From NCBI RefSeq assembly GCF_014673215.1, contig NZ_JACWMS010000001.1:1240001-1304000 (forward strand): 64,000 nt of DNA, written 5' to 3'. The stretch is from Gordonia hankookensis. Lineage in GTDB: Bacteria; Actinomycetota; Actinomycetes; Mycobacteriales; Mycobacteriaceae. Made by a program: the position numbers and the translations under genes. Below, piece by piece: positions 26,784-35,949 of this stretch. Under the pieces are notes generated by a model. It saw only the letters and a list, made by a program, of their open reading frames with translations, did not search any database and was not told the origin of the DNA. Within the stretch, counting starts at the first letter, position 1, and each line of letters opens with the position of its first letter.

Positions 26784-26823
26784 ATGGCAACCTCACGTAC
26801 GCTTGTAGACGGGAGGTTGCCAT
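26784..26823 (+). promoter_or_regulatory. Perfect inverted repeat covering the RBS and start of the next gene
   Basis: Arms ATGGCAACCTC (26784-26794) and GAGGTTGCCAT (26813-26823), 11 of 11 paired, loop 18 bases. The right arm holds the GAGG ribosome-binding site and the first two bases of the ATG at 26822. If the transcript starts upstream, the hairpin would block initiation; if it starts near 26810 (TACGCT -10 at 26798-26803), the repeat would act as a DNA operator. Confidence 0.6.
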
Positions 26824-27031
26824 GACGTTTCTGTTCGCTTTGATCGGCATTGCAGCGATCGGTTTCCTGCTCTGGCGCGCCTTTGGCCCCCAACTCGCCG
26901 ATCGTGACGATCACGACGACCGACCCACCCGGCCGATCGGCCCGGTCGGGCCCGATGACGACCCCGATTTTCTCCTCGATCTCGACCGCCGCACGCGGGG
27001 GCCCAATGGGTCCGATGCCGACGACGCCTGA
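26822..27031 (+). CDS. Small membrane-anchored acidic protein
   Basis: 69 residues from ATG 26822 with GGGAGG 5-6 bases upstream. An N-terminal hydrophobic helix (TFLFALIGIAAIGFLLWRAF) is followed by an acidic, Asp/Pro-rich tail (RDDHDDRPTRPIGPVGPDDDPDFLLDLDRR). Short helix-plus-acidic-tail proteins next to BldC are seen in related genomes, as far as I recall, but no function is known. The start region is enclosed in a perfect inverted repeat, so its translation or transcription may be switched. Confidence 0.68.
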   Translation: MTFLFALIGIAAIGFLLWRAFGPQLADRDDHDDRPTRPIGPVGPDDDPDFLLDLDRRTRGPNGSDADDA

Positions 27032-27085
27032 CGCCTCGACGCAAGATCGGTCCTGACGTGGCGAAATCCCGGACTTACGCCCGCG

Positions 27086-27107
27086 TACCCTACTTGCAGG
27101 TAGGGTA
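27086..27107. promoter_or_regulatory. Inverted repeat, likely operator of the XRE regulator
   Basis: Perfect 8-base arms TACCCTAC (27086-27093) and GTAGGGTA (27100-27107) with a 6-base spacer, about 90 bases upstream of the XRE gene start. Size and symmetry fit a dimeric regulator. Confidence 0.55.
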
Positions 27108-27196
27108 ATCTCTTTCCATCACGCAGTGCGGATCCACCATGTGGAACGCCGGCGAAAGGTGCAGGAGATCAACGAATCACGCGCGGACAACCGACG

Positions 27197-27673
27197 TTGA
27201 CGCCCCAGCTGGGGCGCCCGACGCCCGACGACGAACCCGGCTTCGCAGAGAAGCTGGGCTACCTATTCGAGCACTCACGGGATGAGAACGGCGCGCCGTA
27301 CACGGGCAAGAAGATCGCCGAACGGGCCAACGACCTCGGGTATTCACTCTCGGACGCCTACATCTCGCAGCTCCGGACGGGTAAGGCCCGGACACCGTCG
27401 TTCCGGACCGTCGAGGCCATCGCGCGCGCCTTCGAGGTGAGCGTCACCTATTTCCTCGCCAATCCCGACGAAGACCTCGAGCGCGTCCGCCAGCAACGCG
27501 ACTACGTGGAGATGCTGGCGACCACCGGAACACACTTGTCCGGGATCGACGTCCGCTCGATCTGCCCGGACACCATCGATGTCGTGATCGCTCTGCTCAA
27601 AATGGTCAAGGCGCAGGCTGTGGAGACCCAGCGGACCCCTCCCGGCGAGGACAGCGGTCAGAGTCCCGCGTAG
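27197..27673 (+). CDS. XRE-family (EspR-like) DNA-binding regulator
   Basis: 158 residues from TTG 27197. An N-terminal helix-turn-helix with an unusual long helix-1 loop (LGYLFEHSRDENGAPYTGKKIAERANDLGYSLSDAYISQLRTGKARTPSFRTVEAIARAFEV) and a helical C-terminal dimerisation region match the architecture of EspR, a nucleoid-type regulator of mycobacteria. TTG 27197 has no ribosome-binding site; an AGGAG at 27163-27167 lies 8 bases before an in-frame ATC, so a non-standard start is conceivable. The 3' end overlaps the convergent ccsB gene by 16 bases. Confidence 0.8.
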   Translation: MTPQLGRPTPDDEPGFAEKLGYLFEHSRDENGAPYTGKKIAERANDLGYSLSDAYISQLRTGKARTPSFRTVEAIARAFEVSVTYFLANPDEDLERVRQQRDYVEMLATTGTHLSGIDVRSICPDTIDVVIALLKMVKAQAVETQRTPPGEDSGQSPA

Positions 27674-28674
27674 GAGTGCAGGCCGGAGACCACCAGGTTG
27701 ATGATGAACAGGTTGAACAGCAGCGCCACAAAGCCGGCGACGTTGATCCAGGCGGCCGCGTTGCTCCGCCAGCCGGCAGTCGCCCGAGCATGGAGATACG
27801 CCGCATAGATCACCCAGGCGATGAACGACACCGTTTCCTTGGGATCCCAGCCCCAGAACCGGCCCCAAGCCGACTCGGCCCAGATCGCACCGCAGATGAC
27901 GCCGAGACCGAACAGCGGGAATCCGAAGACGACGCATTTGTAGGCGAGTCGATCGAGGGTGTCCGCGTTCGGGATTCGGTCGATGACCCGTCGCACACCC
28001 GCGACAAACCCGGACCCGCCGGCCGCGAGATCGTCGCTCTCCGGGCGACCCCACCGCATCTTGATCAGGTAGAGCGCACTGGCCACACCCGACACCAGCA
28101 GCACGCCCGACGACACCGAGATGATCGAGACGTGAATCGCGAGCCAGTAGGACTTCAGCGCGGGGACCACGGGCGCGGCCTGCGTGTACAGCCAGCGACC
28201 GCCGACGAACATCAGCAGCGAGACCGGTAGCAGCACGAAGGTCAGCAGCGGCCGGTGTTCGGGCTTGCGCAGCACCACCAGGCCGGCGATGACACAGGCG
28301 GCGCACGTCAGCGAGATGAACTCGTACATGTTGCCCCAGGGCGCACGGCCGGTCGCCATACCCCGCAGCACGATGGACGAGATGTGCGCGATCAGTCCGA
28401 CGACCACCACCGGATACGCCATGTTGCCCAGCCGGTCGCCGAGGTTACGGCGAGGGGTGTCGGCGATCTTGCCGGGTGCCCGATCGTCCACGGCCACCCC
28501 GGACCCACCCGCGGTGACCAGTTGGGCCGACGACGTCAGCTTGCGACTACGGGCACCGGCGAGCGCCGCGAGGAACAAGAACATCGCGAGCACGTAGATG
28601 GTGATGGCGGTACCGAACAGGAGATCGGAATACCGCGCCAGTGTCTCGTCGACGTGCATCGAACCGGTGTTCAT
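27658..28674 (-). CDS. ccsB: Cytochrome c synthase component CcsB/CcsA (System II)
   Basis: 338 residues, eight or so helices. The haem-handling WWD motif is seen as WGRFWGWDPKETVSFIAWVIYA near residues 268-286, with conserved histidines in flanking loops. With ResB it forms the System II haem lyase that attaches haem to apocytochrome c outside the membrane. It is the last gene of a six-gene operon beginning at hemL, 21 bases after resB. The order hemL-phosphatase-tlpA-ccdA-resB-ccsA is that of mycobacterial Rv0524-Rv0529. Confidence 0.94.
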   Translation of the reverse strand: MNTGSMHVDETLARYSDLLFGTAITIYVLAMFLFLAALAGARSRKLTSSAQLVTAGGSGVAVDDRAPGKIADTPRRNLGDRLGNMAYPVVVVGLIAHISSIVLRGMATGRAPWGNMYEFISLTCAACVIAGLVVLRKPEHRPLLTFVLLPVSLLMFVGGRWLYTQAAPVVPALKSYWLAIHVSIISVSSGVLLVSGVASALYLIKMRWGRPESDDLAAGGSGFVAGVRRVIDRIPNADTLDRLAYKCVVFGFPLFGLGVICGAIWAESAWGRFWGWDPKETVSFIAWVIYAAYLHARATAGWRSNAAAWINVAGFVALLFNLFIINLVVSGLHSYAGL

Positions 28675-28695
28675 CGCACTCGTCCTCTCAGTCGC

Positions 28696-30399
28696 TTACA
28701 GTCGCCGCCCGCGTATCCGACGTGCCCTCGAGGTGCGCTCGGCGTTCGGGTCGTCCTGGTCGCGCACCAGGTCGTGAGCCTGCTCCTCGAATCCCTCGCC
28801 CCAGCCCGCCTGATCGGTGCGTGCCAGACCGGCAATTTCTACTACAGTACGTCGTTCGCCGGCGTCTCCGGAAACCGAACCGGGCACGGGCACGAGCCGG
28901 ACCCAGATGCGCCGGCGCCGGATCAGCAGCGACACGAGCAGGCCACCGAGCATCACGATCGCCGACACCAGCACCCAGACCTGCGAGGGATCGTGCGAGA
29001 CCTGCACCGACACCCAACGCTGATACCCGTCGAATCGCACCGAGGTGCCGTCCGCGAGTCTGTGCGTCTGCCCCTGCGCCAGATTCACCTGCGCGCGCTG
29101 CTGCAGGCGTCCCTGCTCGATCAGAGTCTGGTCCAGGGAGTACGCATTCTGCGGTTTGCCGGTGTCGAGTCCGGTGTCGCCCTCGTAGATGCGGATCGCC
29201 ACCGCCGGATCCTTGGGAATCGGCGACGACGAGGTCAGCAGGGTGCCGTGGTAGTTGGCGGTCGGGGCGAACAGCCCTTCCAGAGCGACCTGATGTGAGC
29301 GACGCTCGTCCTCGTTCGGGTAGAGCCCGGCCGGGGTGTCGAAGCGCGCCGCCCCCGACGACATCATCGTCTGCATCTCCTCCGGGATGAACAACGCCGT
29401 CTGCTGACGTTGCTGACCGTTCGGGAACGTGACCGTGAACGTCGGGGCGTAGCCGTTGCCGAGCACGTAGACGCGATCGCCGGCCACCCGCAGCGGGTCG
29501 TTGACCCGGATCGTCGTCGACTTCCAGCTCGACGGGTCCGTCCGCTGGGTGCCCTCGGTGTAGCGCACCTTGGCGGTGTACATATCGGGCTGCCCGTTGG
29601 GCAGGAAGGTCGCGTCGAATCCGTCGACGCGGAAGCAGAACGGGTTGAGGTCGGTGCCGTCGACGAGATTGCCCGCCTTGAACGAGTCGTAGACGGCGGT
29701 CGAGGTGTTGCAGAGACCCTGCTCGCCGTCGGCGACGAGGCTGCGGGTGCCCTCGTAGCCGTACAGCTTGCCGAAGGCGATCGACACCAAGAGCGCGAGC
29801 AGCGCGAAGTGGAAGACCAGGTTGCCGAACTCGCGGAGGTAGCCCTTCTCCGCGGAGACCTCCACCACGCCGTCGTCCTTGACGACGGTGGTGCGTCGCC
29901 ATCCGCGGAGATTGCCGGAGATACGTCGCGCCAGGCTTTCGGGGTCCCCATCGACCTCGTGCTCGACGTGTCGCGGTAGGCGCTTCAGATTCCGCGGTGC
30001 GGCAACGGGTTTGGCGCGCAGGCTGTGAAAGTGCTCGATCATCCGCGGCGTCAGGCACCCGACGAGCGAGATGAACAGGAGTACATAGATGGCGGTGAAC
30101 CAGGCGCTGGCGAACACGTCGAACAGCTGGAGCCGGTCCATCCACTGGCCGAGCCAGCCGTGTTCGTCGATGTAGGCCTGCGTCTTCTGCTCGTTCAGCG
30201 GCCGCTGCGGGAGGAGTGCCCCGGGGATCGCGGCGAGGGCGAGCAGGAACAGCAGCACCAGCGCGGTCCGCATCGAGGTGAGTGAGCGCCAGAGATTGCG
30301 AGCGGGCCAGAGCACCCGGCGGAAGATCCAATGCGGACGGGACGGACCGGGCGTCGGGCCGGACACCTCGGCGTCGGGGGTCACGTCTGTCTCGGTCAT
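28696..30399 (-). CDS. resB: ResB/Ccs1 cytochrome c biogenesis protein
   Basis: 567 residues from ATG 30399, which overlaps the ccdA stop by ATGA. Three helices near the N terminus ([54 protein letters not shown]), a large extracytoplasmic domain (about 190-470) and one C-terminal helix ([23 protein letters not shown]) are the ResB layout. It holds apocytochrome and haem for the CcsB subunit. The C-terminal cytoplasmic tail is basic and variable. A longer frame upstream is only the shadow of ccdA. Confidence 0.93.
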   Translation of the reverse strand: MTETDVTPDAEVSGPTPGPSRPHWIFRRVLWPARNLWRSLTSMRTALVLLFLLALAAIPGALLPQRPLNEQKTQAYIDEHGWLGQWMDRLQLFDVFASAWFTAIYVLLFISLVGCLTPRMIEHFHSLRAKPVAAPRNLKRLPRHVEHEVDGDPESLARRISGNLRGWRRTTVVKDDGVVEVSAEKGYLREFGNLVFHFALLALLVSIAFGKLYGYEGTRSLVADGEQGLCNTSTAVYDSFKAGNLVDGTDLNPFCFRVDGFDATFLPNGQPDMYTAKVRYTEGTQRTDPSSWKSTTIRVNDPLRVAGDRVYVLGNGYAPTFTVTFPNGQQRQQTALFIPEEMQTMMSSGAARFDTPAGLYPNEDERRSHQVALEGLFAPTANYHGTLLTSSSPIPKDPAVAIRIYEGDTGLDTGKPQNAYSLDQTLIEQGRLQQRAQVNLAQGQTHRLADGTSVRFDGYQRWVSVQVSHDPSQVWVLVSAIVMLGGLLVSLLIRRRRIWVRLVPVPGSVSGDAGERRTVVEIAGLARTDQAGWGEGFEEQAHDLVRDQDDPNAERTSRARRIRGRRL

Positions 30400-31208
30400 A
30401 CGGGCAGCTCCGTGTCGGTGATGAAGGCCTCGCGGACCCACACGATGAATTGATCCCAGAGCCCGGTCACCAGGGCGACCCCGACGGCGATGAGCATGAT
30501 CCCGCCGAAGATCTGGATCGCTCGTGCGTGATTGCGCAGCCAGCCCAGGCTGCGCAGAGCCCAGGCCGACGAGAACGCGAGCACGACGAACGGGATCCCG
30601 AGGCCCGCACAGTAGGCGACGATGAGTGCGACACCCTTGGCGGCGGTCGCGCCCTCGGTGCCGCTGGCGGTCGCGATGACCGCGGCGAGGGTCGGCCCGA
30701 GGCAGGGTGTCCAGCCGAGGGCGAACACCGCGCCCAACAGGGGCGCCCCCACCAGGTTGGACATCCGGCGGGGCGCGAAGCGGAACTCGTGCTGGGCCAT
30801 CGGGACCAGCCCGATGAAGACCAGTCCCATCAAGATGGTCACGACGCCACCGATACGTTGCAGCACTTCGCGATTCACCACGAATGTGTTGGTGATACCG
30901 AGCACTGTCGCGGTGGCCGCGACGAAGACGACAGTGAATCCGAGGACGAAGAGTCCGGCGGCGACCGCGACCCGCGAGCGACCGCGTTTGGCCGGTTCGC
31001 CGACGGTGACGGCCGGGGCCTCGGCCCCGACGAGCCCGGCGAGGTAGGACAAGTATCCGGGCACCAGCGGGACGACGCAGGGTGATGCGAAGGAGACCAG
31101 CCCGGCAACGACACACGCGGCGAGCGCCAGCAGCAGCGGCCCGCTCGACACCGTGGTGGCGAATGTGTCACCGATGGACGCCTGAGGTGCGAGTTCGATC
31201 ATCGTCAT
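30396..31208 (-). CDS. ccdA: CcdA/DsbD-type thiol-disulfide membrane transporter
   Basis: 270 residues. Six to seven helices with the paired cysteines in [20 protein letters not shown] (helix 1) and [14 protein letters not shown] (helix 4), the hallmark of CcdA. It carries electrons from cytoplasmic thioredoxin to the outer TlpA protein, keeping apocytochrome cysteines reduced. It overlaps both neighbours by four bases, so tlpA, ccdA and resB are translationally coupled. Confidence 0.94.
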   Translation of the reverse strand: MTMIELAPQASIGDTFATTVSSGPLLLALAACVVAGLVSFASPCVVPLVPGYLSYLAGLVGAEAPAVTVGEPAKRGRSRVAVAAGLFVLGFTVVFVAATATVLGITNTFVVNREVLQRIGGVVTILMGLVFIGLVPMAQHEFRFAPRRMSNLVGAPLLGAVFALGWTPCLGPTLAAVIATASGTEGATAAKGVALIVAYCAGLGIPFVVLAFSSAWALRSLGWLRNHARAIQIFGGIMLIAVGVALVTGLWDQFIVWVREAFITDTELPV

Positions 31209-31864
31209 GGTCGGCCCGGGGCCGGTGGGGCCGACGACTGCGGTGCAGGCGAACCCGGTGCGGCCGACGCCGGCGTCGACACCGACTCGGCAGCGACCTT
31301 CCGGACGGTCGCGTCGAGTTCGTCGGCCGTGACCGCCTTCAGGAACACCGCGGCAGGCCGATGCTGACGATCCAGGACGACCGTGGTCGGCACCACGGCG
31401 GTCGGAGTGGTGAGGCTCGAGAGCGTGATGCCGTCGTAGTCGTAGATCGACGGAAACCCGACACTGCGGTCGGCGACGAAGTCCTTGGCCGACTGCCGAT
31501 CGTCGCGCAGATTGATTCCGAGGAACTCGACCCCGAGGCCATTGGTCTGCTCGTAGACCCGCTCGAGGTCGTCGGCCTCACCGCGGCACGGCCCACACCA
31601 CGAACCCCACACGTTGATGACGACGGCCTTGTCGCGGAATCGTTCGTCGGACAGCGAAAGAGGTTGGTCGGTGACGAGATCCGGCCCCGACAGATCGGCG
31701 ACCTTCTTGCGGTCGGCGGGCGGATAGGTGATCACGGTCTGCCCACCCGGGGAGACGAACTGGAATGTGTCCCCCTGGGCCACTGCGTCATCGCCCGTGC
31801 CGCAGCCACTGATCACCCCGATCAGGGCCGCCATTACCGCAACCAGCAGGCAGAACCTTCGCAC
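31205..31864 (-). CDS. TlpA/ResA-type thioredoxin lipoprotein
   Basis: About 219 residues from GTG 31864, preceded by AAGGA; the open frame further upstream to 31981 overlaps the phosphatase gene and lacks homology. A signal peptide ends in lipobox ISGC (Cys21). The thioredoxin-fold domain has WGSWCGPC (Cys90, Cys93) and the cis-proline strand region [10 protein letters not shown], as in ResA/TlpA proteins that reduce apocytochrome c disulfides. A Pro/Ser/Ala-rich C-terminal tail follows. It receives electrons from the overlapping CcdA. Confidence 0.92.
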   Translation of the reverse strand: MRRFCLLVAVMAALIGVISGCGTGDDAVAQGDTFQFVSPGGQTVITYPPADRKKVADLSGPDLVTDQPLSLSDERFRDKAVVINVWGSWCGPCRGEADDLERVYEQTNGLGVEFLGINLRDDRQSAKDFVADRSVGFPSIYDYDGITLSSLTTPTAVVPTTVVLDRQHRPAAVFLKAVTADELDATVRKVAAESVSTPASAAPGSPAPQSSAPPAPGRP

Positions 31865-31872
31865 GCTCGTCC

Positions 31873-32502
31873 TTACGCTCCCGTTGCCAACGGGTCCGAC
31901 GCACCGGCGGGCTCGGAGTAGATGATGTCGACGAGGGCGTCGCCCTCGTAGATGAGGCTGGTCAGCGAGGCCAGCGAGCACTGCCGGCGACGCGGGTCGT
32001 GCCAGAGCCGCTGGCCCTCGAGAAAGCGACGCAGCGTGTATACCGGCAGCTGGTGGCTGACACAGACGGCCTCATGACCGCGGGCGGCGTCGCGCGCCTT
32101 GTTGGCGGCGGCCAGCATGCGGTGCGCGAGTTGGATGTACGGTTCGCCCCACGACGGGGTGAACGGGTCACGCATCTTGGGCCAATGGCGGGGCTTGCTG
32201 AGGGCGCCGTCGCCGACCGAGACCTTGAGACCCTCGAAGACGTTGTCGGCCTCGATGAGTTCGTCGTTGGTGACGATGGTCAGCCCGCGGGCGCCTGCGA
32301 TCGGTGTCGCCGTCTCCTGGGCGCGCTGCAGCGGCGACGCGAACACCGCGGTCACGTCGTGGTCGGCGAGTGTGTCGGCGACCTTGTTGGCCTGCGCGCG
32401 ACCGCTGTCGGACAGCCGGAACCCGGGCAGGCGCCCATAGAGGATGCCGTCGGGATTGTGCACCTCGCCGTGCCGCATCATGTGGACGATCGTGTTGGTC
32501 AC
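31873..32502 (-). CDS. Histidine phosphatase (phosphoglycerate-mutase-like)
   Basis: 209 residues. The catalytic RHG motif lies in [31 protein letters not shown] (His10), with [13 protein letters not shown] as the second basic motif, an acid in IEADNVFEG and a late His in [10 protein letters not shown]. The family is cofactor-independent of 2,3-BPG when stand-alone and usually a phosphatase; the substrate is unknown. The gene sits between hemL (overlap ATGA) and tlpA, the same place as Rv0525, so a link to haem or cytochrome supply is likely but unproven. Confidence 0.88.
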   Translation of the reverse strand: MTNTIVHMMRHGEVHNPDGILYGRLPGFRLSDSGRAQANKVADTLADHDVTAVFASPLQRAQETATPIAGARGLTIVTNDELIEADNVFEGLKVSVGDGALSKPRHWPKMRDPFTPSWGEPYIQLAHRMLAAANKARDAARGHEAVCVSHQLPVYTLRRFLEGQRLWHDPRRRQCSLASLTSLIYEGDALVDIIYSEPAGASDPLATGA

Positions 32503-33836
32503 TGGGACTCCCCCGTTGCACTGGCCGATGCGCTTGCTGCGGCCCGGGCCGCGGCCGGCAACGCGTCGGCGATTCGTGAGAAAGCATCCTCGTCCAGCGC
32601 CGCGCTGACAAACCAGGCCTCGAAGGCGCTCGGCGGCGGATAGACCCCGCGCTCGAGCAGCGCGTGGAAGAACGGCGCGAACCGCCAGGTCTCGGTGGCC
32701 TTGACCCCGGCATAGTCGGTGATCGGGTCGGCACGGTCGGTGAAGAAGACACTGAGCAGATTGCCCGCGCTCTGCACGCGGTGCGCCACTCCCTCGGCGC
32801 TCAGCGCCTCGGTGAACAGGGCTGCCAGTCGATCTGCGTTGGCGTCGAGAGCGGTGTAGGTCTGCGCATCGGCGTGCCGGAGGGTCGCGAGTCCGGCGGC
32901 GACGGCGACCGGGTTCCCCGACAACGTTCCTGCCTGATAGACCGGCCCGGTCGGGGCGAGGTACTCCATGATGTCGGTGCGGCCACCGAATGCCGCCGCA
33001 GGCAGGCCACCACTCATCACCTTGCCGAAGGTGTAGATGTCACCGGCCACGCCCTCGATGCCGTACCAGCCGGCCGGACTCACCCGGAAACCCGTCATGA
33101 CCTCATCGATGATCAGCAGCGCGCCGTGCCGGCGGGTCAGTTCCCGCAGACCGGCGTTGAAACCGTCGTGCGGGGCGATAGCGCCCATGTTGCCCGCAGC
33201 CGCCTCGGTGATCACCGCGGCGATCTCGTGGCCGAACTCCTCGAACGCCTTCGCGACGGCCTTGAGGTCGTTGTAGGGCAATACCAGGGTGTCGTGGGCG
33301 GAAGCACCGGTGACCCCGGGTGAGGTGGGCAGACCCAGCGTCGCGACGCCCGAGCCGGCGTCGGCCAGCAGCGCGTCGACATGGCCGTGATAGCAACCGG
33401 CGAACTTGATGACCTTGGACCGGCCGGTGAATCCACGCGCCAGCCGGATCGCCGACATGGTGGCCTCGGTGCCGGAGTTGACCAGGCGAACGCGCTCGAC
33501 CGGGTCGACGCGGTCGATGATCTCCTCGGCCAATTCGATCTCGGCCTCGGTCGGGGCACCGAAGGAGAGTCCGCCTGCAGCGGCCTTCTGGACTGCCTCG
33601 ACGACGGCGGGATGGGCGTGGCCGAGGATCATCGGCCCCCACGAACTGACGAGGTCGACGTAATCATTGCCGTCGACGTCGGTGAGGTGGCAGCCCTTGG
33701 CCGACGCGATGAACCGGGGATCTCCGCCCACCGCGGAAAACGCCCGGACCGGGGAGTTGACGCCGCCGGGAGTGGCCGCCGTGGCGCGGCGAAAGAGTTC
33801 TGCGGACTTCGCGGCGGCATCAGCGGATCGGGTCAC
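32499..33836 (-). CDS. hemL: Glutamate-1-semialdehyde 2,1-aminomutase
   Basis: HemL converts glutamate-1-semialdehyde to 5-aminolevulinate, the second step of the C5 tetrapyrrole pathway; the first (HemA) is also encoded in this window. 445 residues, class III PLP fold. Motifs: [10 protein letters not shown] near the N terminus, [23 protein letters not shown] (243-250) and the PLP lysine in [10 protein letters not shown] (Lys272). It is the first gene of the operon that continues into cytochrome c maturation, linking haem synthesis with its attachment. Confidence 0.96.
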   Translation of the reverse strand: MTRSADAAAKSAELFRRATAATPGGVNSPVRAFSAVGGDPRFIASAKGCHLTDVDGNDYVDLVSSWGPMILGHAHPAVVEAVQKAAAGGLSFGAPTEAEIELAEEIIDRVDPVERVRLVNSGTEATMSAIRLARGFTGRSKVIKFAGCYHGHVDALLADAGSGVATLGLPTSPGVTGASAHDTLVLPYNDLKAVAKAFEEFGHEIAAVITEAAAGNMGAIAPHDGFNAGLRELTRRHGALLIIDEVMTGFRVSPAGWYGIEGVAGDIYTFGKVMSGGLPAAAFGGRTDIMEYLAPTGPVYQAGTLSGNPVAVAAGLATLRHADAQTYTALDANADRLAALFTEALSAEGVAHRVQSAGNLLSVFFTDRADPITDYAGVKATETWRFAPFFHALLERGVYPPPSAFEAWFVSAALDEDAFSRIADALPAAARAAASASASATGESQ

Positions 33837-33952
33837 GGCCTCCAGTGTTCCAAACGGCGCCGACGGGGCCCAAATCGTTCAGGCTGCTCTCAGCCTGCGG
33901 CAACAGGTCGGTGACGGCGGTCACCCGCGGTGAGATTCGGTCGGCCGGCCGC

Positions 33953-34025
33953 GATATGGATGCGGTGTCAGCGGGTACTCGCGACAATTATTGATCCGAG
34001 ACGCCGCTGACGCCGCATTCATATC
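33953..34025. repeat. 73-bp palindromic repeat, copy 1
   Basis: Arms of 22 bases (GATATGGATGCGG... and ...CCGCATTCATATC) pair with two mismatches, both G-T and thus G-U in RNA; the centre holds a small CTCG/CGAG stem. It starts 7 bases after the stop of the DUF559-type gene. A second copy lies on the other side of that gene (34974-35046): 67 of 73 bases are the same. Confidence 0.85.
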
Positions 34026-34032
34026 TGGGCGG

Positions 34033-34875
34033 TCAGCCGGCGAGCTGCTTCACATGCTCACGCCGGCGAACGAGGTCGAGCACCGTTGCCTCCGCCTGTG
34101 CCCACTCGTGCACCACACGCCGGTAACTGAAGCGCAGGGTGACGTAGCCGAGGCGGGCCGCCTCCTCATCCCGCCGACGGTCCTTCTCGATCTGTTCCGG
34201 CGACCGATCGTGGTACTCCACACTGTCGATCTCGATGATGAGACGGTCACCGACCAACAGGTCCACCCGGCCCACGCCCGTGATCCGGTGTTGCACCCGC
34301 ACCCTCATGCCCAGAGCGCGCAGGCGACATCGCACCATCGTCTCGGTGCCCGACTCGGCACCGGGATCGCAGCGGTCGAGGAGGCGACGGATGCGACGAG
34401 GAGCGCCGATGAACACCTCGTCGAGGTCGGACCTCTCCAGCATTTGTTGGTGAAGGATCGAGTCGCAGACGACGACGATGCCCTCCTCGTCCAGACACTT
34501 GAGCGCATGCCGTAGTGCGGTCCGGATCCCGTCGACGGCGTCGACCTCCCGCTCCGGGGGCGCATACTGCTTGCAGTACCGATGCGCACCGGATCGATGT
34601 GCCGCCTCACGACCACGAATGTGCATCTTGCGGGGCCCGGGCGGAATCCAGACCCCGTGGAGTTTCAGCGCCGACACACAACTGACCACACCACCGGCGG
34701 CAACAGCCGCCGCCACCGAGGTGTTCGCCGACCTGGTCGCATACCAGCCGCGCCGCAACAGCCGGAGATCGCCGTCCTCGCACGCCCGCCGGAGGCGGCT
34801 CTGGGTGACACCGAGGCCTCGCAACTGCGCCCACGATGCGACTCCGTACGGGAGGTGGAGATCACTGAGGTCCAT
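34033..34875 (-). CDS. Orphan AbiEi-like/DUF559 nuclease-fold protein
   Basis: 280 residues. The N-terminal winged-helix region (VASWAQLRGLGVTQSRLRRACEDGDLRLLRRGWYA) is the AbiEi-type antitoxin-like domain, and the C-terminal part is a DUF559 Vsr/PD-(D/E)xK-like fold with VDLLVGDRLIIEIDSVEYHDRSPEQIEKDRRRDEEAARLGYVTLRF (conserved Asp, and Glu-Ile-Asp on the next strand). No partner toxin gene is next to it. It is bracketed by two copies of a 73-bp palindrome, suggesting it entered as a unit. A related protein is encoded at 44606. Whether it cuts DNA is unknown. Confidence 0.8.
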   Translation of the reverse strand: MDLSDLHLPYGVASWAQLRGLGVTQSRLRRACEDGDLRLLRRGWYATRSANTSVAAAVAAGGVVSCVSALKLHGVWIPPGPRKMHIRGREAAHRSGAHRYCKQYAPPEREVDAVDGIRTALRHALKCLDEEGIVVVCDSILHQQMLERSDLDEVFIGAPRRIRRLLDRCDPGAESGTETMVRCRLRALGMRVRVQHRITGVGRVDLLVGDRLIIEIDSVEYHDRSPEQIEKDRRRDEEAARLGYVTLRFSYRRVVHEWAQAEATVLDLVRRREHVKQLAG

Positions 34876-34973
34876 GGAGTCAGCGTGGTGCAGAAATGCT
34901 CACGGAACTCGGCAGCGACGGGCAGGATGGCCGATCTGTGAATTGTTCGGTGACTGTGGACAAGTCGCAGCGC

Positions 34974-35046
34974 GATATGGATGCGGTGTCAGCGAGTGTT
35001 CGCGACAACTATTGATCCGAGCCCCCGCTGACGCCGCATTCATATC
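34974..35046. repeat. 73-bp palindromic repeat, copy 2
   Basis: Same orientation as copy 1, differing at six positions. The arms extend to about 25 bases here (CGC/GCG flanks, 34971-35049). It begins 18 bases after the stop of the SGNH hydrolase gene and ends about 98 bases before the start of the DUF559-type gene, so it may act as a terminator for the former. Confidence 0.85.
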
Positions 35047-35064
35047 GCGGCGGCGACGACCGGC

Positions 35065-35949
35065 CTACCGCAGGGCCGCCGCCACCTGGTCGGCGATTGC
35101 CTGCTGGCCCAGCTCGTTCGGATGAGCCGGGGCGGCGCCGGTCGCGCCGACCTGCGGCTCGATCCAGCGCGTACCCACCGGTGCACAGGCGTCGTGCCCC
35201 TCCGACACTCCGGACATGTCGACATAAGTGACACCGGCCTGTTCCGCGGCCCGCTGCACCGATCGGTTCAGAACCGCCTGCAACTCACGGAGATACGGCA
35301 CATCACCGGCCGCCACACGCATCGTCGGGTAGCAGCCCGTCTGCGCCGGGAGGATCCATGGGTAGCCGACCGCCAGCACCTGCGCGCCCGGCGCCTTCGC
35401 CCGCACCGCCGCGAGTGCGCGCGCCAACGCCGGGTAGGTGCGATCCCGGACGATGTCGACGTACTCCGCCCCGTGCGCGGCACGGCACGGTGACCCACCC
35501 GGATCGGTCGCAGCCACGTCTGAGCACGCACGGATGGCAGTGGTGTAGACCGCGCTGTCGTTGCCGCCGATCATCACCGTCACCACGTCGGGGCCGCCGG
35601 CGAGTGCATCCAATTGGGCGGGCACACCGGCGTATTGCGCCGTGAAGAAGTCGGTGGTGTCGGCGCCGCTACAGCTGACGTCGTCGAGCCGGTAACCACG
35701 TGCCGCCGCGAGCAGGTGCGCGAAGTTGCGGGATGACCGGAGACACAGCACGGGCGAATCCTCCACCAGCGGCTGCACTCCCGCCGCGGCGCTGTAGCTG
35801 TCGCCGAGATTGACCTGCCGAGGCGCAGGCATCGGCGAGCTGCCGGCAGCGGACGTGGGGGTGGATGCCTGCGGCTCGTCGGCGGTGGTCGTGCAGCCGC
35901 CGAGTACCGAAGCCACAAGCACCAGAACCGTTGTCACCACCTTCCTCAC
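35065..35949 (-). CDS. SGNH/GDSL hydrolase lipoprotein
   Basis: About 294 residues from GTG 35949, which overlaps the stop of the PucR gene (GTGA). Signal peptide with lipobox LGGC, a Thr/Ser/Pro-rich linker, then an SGNH hydrolase: block I NLGDSYSAAAG (nucleophile Ser), block III MIGGNDS and block V PAHPNELGQ (catalytic His) are present. Several cysteines (CLRSSRNF, CSGADT, CSDVAATDPGGSPC) resemble Streptomyces-type esterases with disulfides. It is an exported esterase or lipase; overlap with PucR suggests cotranscription with the regulator. Confidence 0.87.
   Translation of the reverse strand: MRKVVTTVLVLVASVLGGCTTTADEPQASTPTSAAGSSPMPAPRQVNLGDSYSAAAGVQPLVEDSPVLCLRSSRNFAHLLAAARGYRLDDVSCSGADTTDFFTAQYAGVPAQLDALAGGPDVVTVMIGGNDSAVYTTAIRACSDVAATDPGGSPCRAAHGAEYVDIVRDRTYPALARALAAVRAKAPGAQVLAVGYPWILPAQTGCYPTMRVAAGDVPYLRELQAVLNRSVQRAAEQAGVTYVDMSGVSEGHDACAPVGTRWIEPQVGATGAAPAHPNELGQQAIADQVAAALR

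Noticed and set aside
28696..31116. 806-residue ResB frame as a CcdA-ResB fusion
   Set aside because: The N-terminal part is ccdA read out of frame; CcdA itself is intact in its own frame and ResB starts at ATG 30399.
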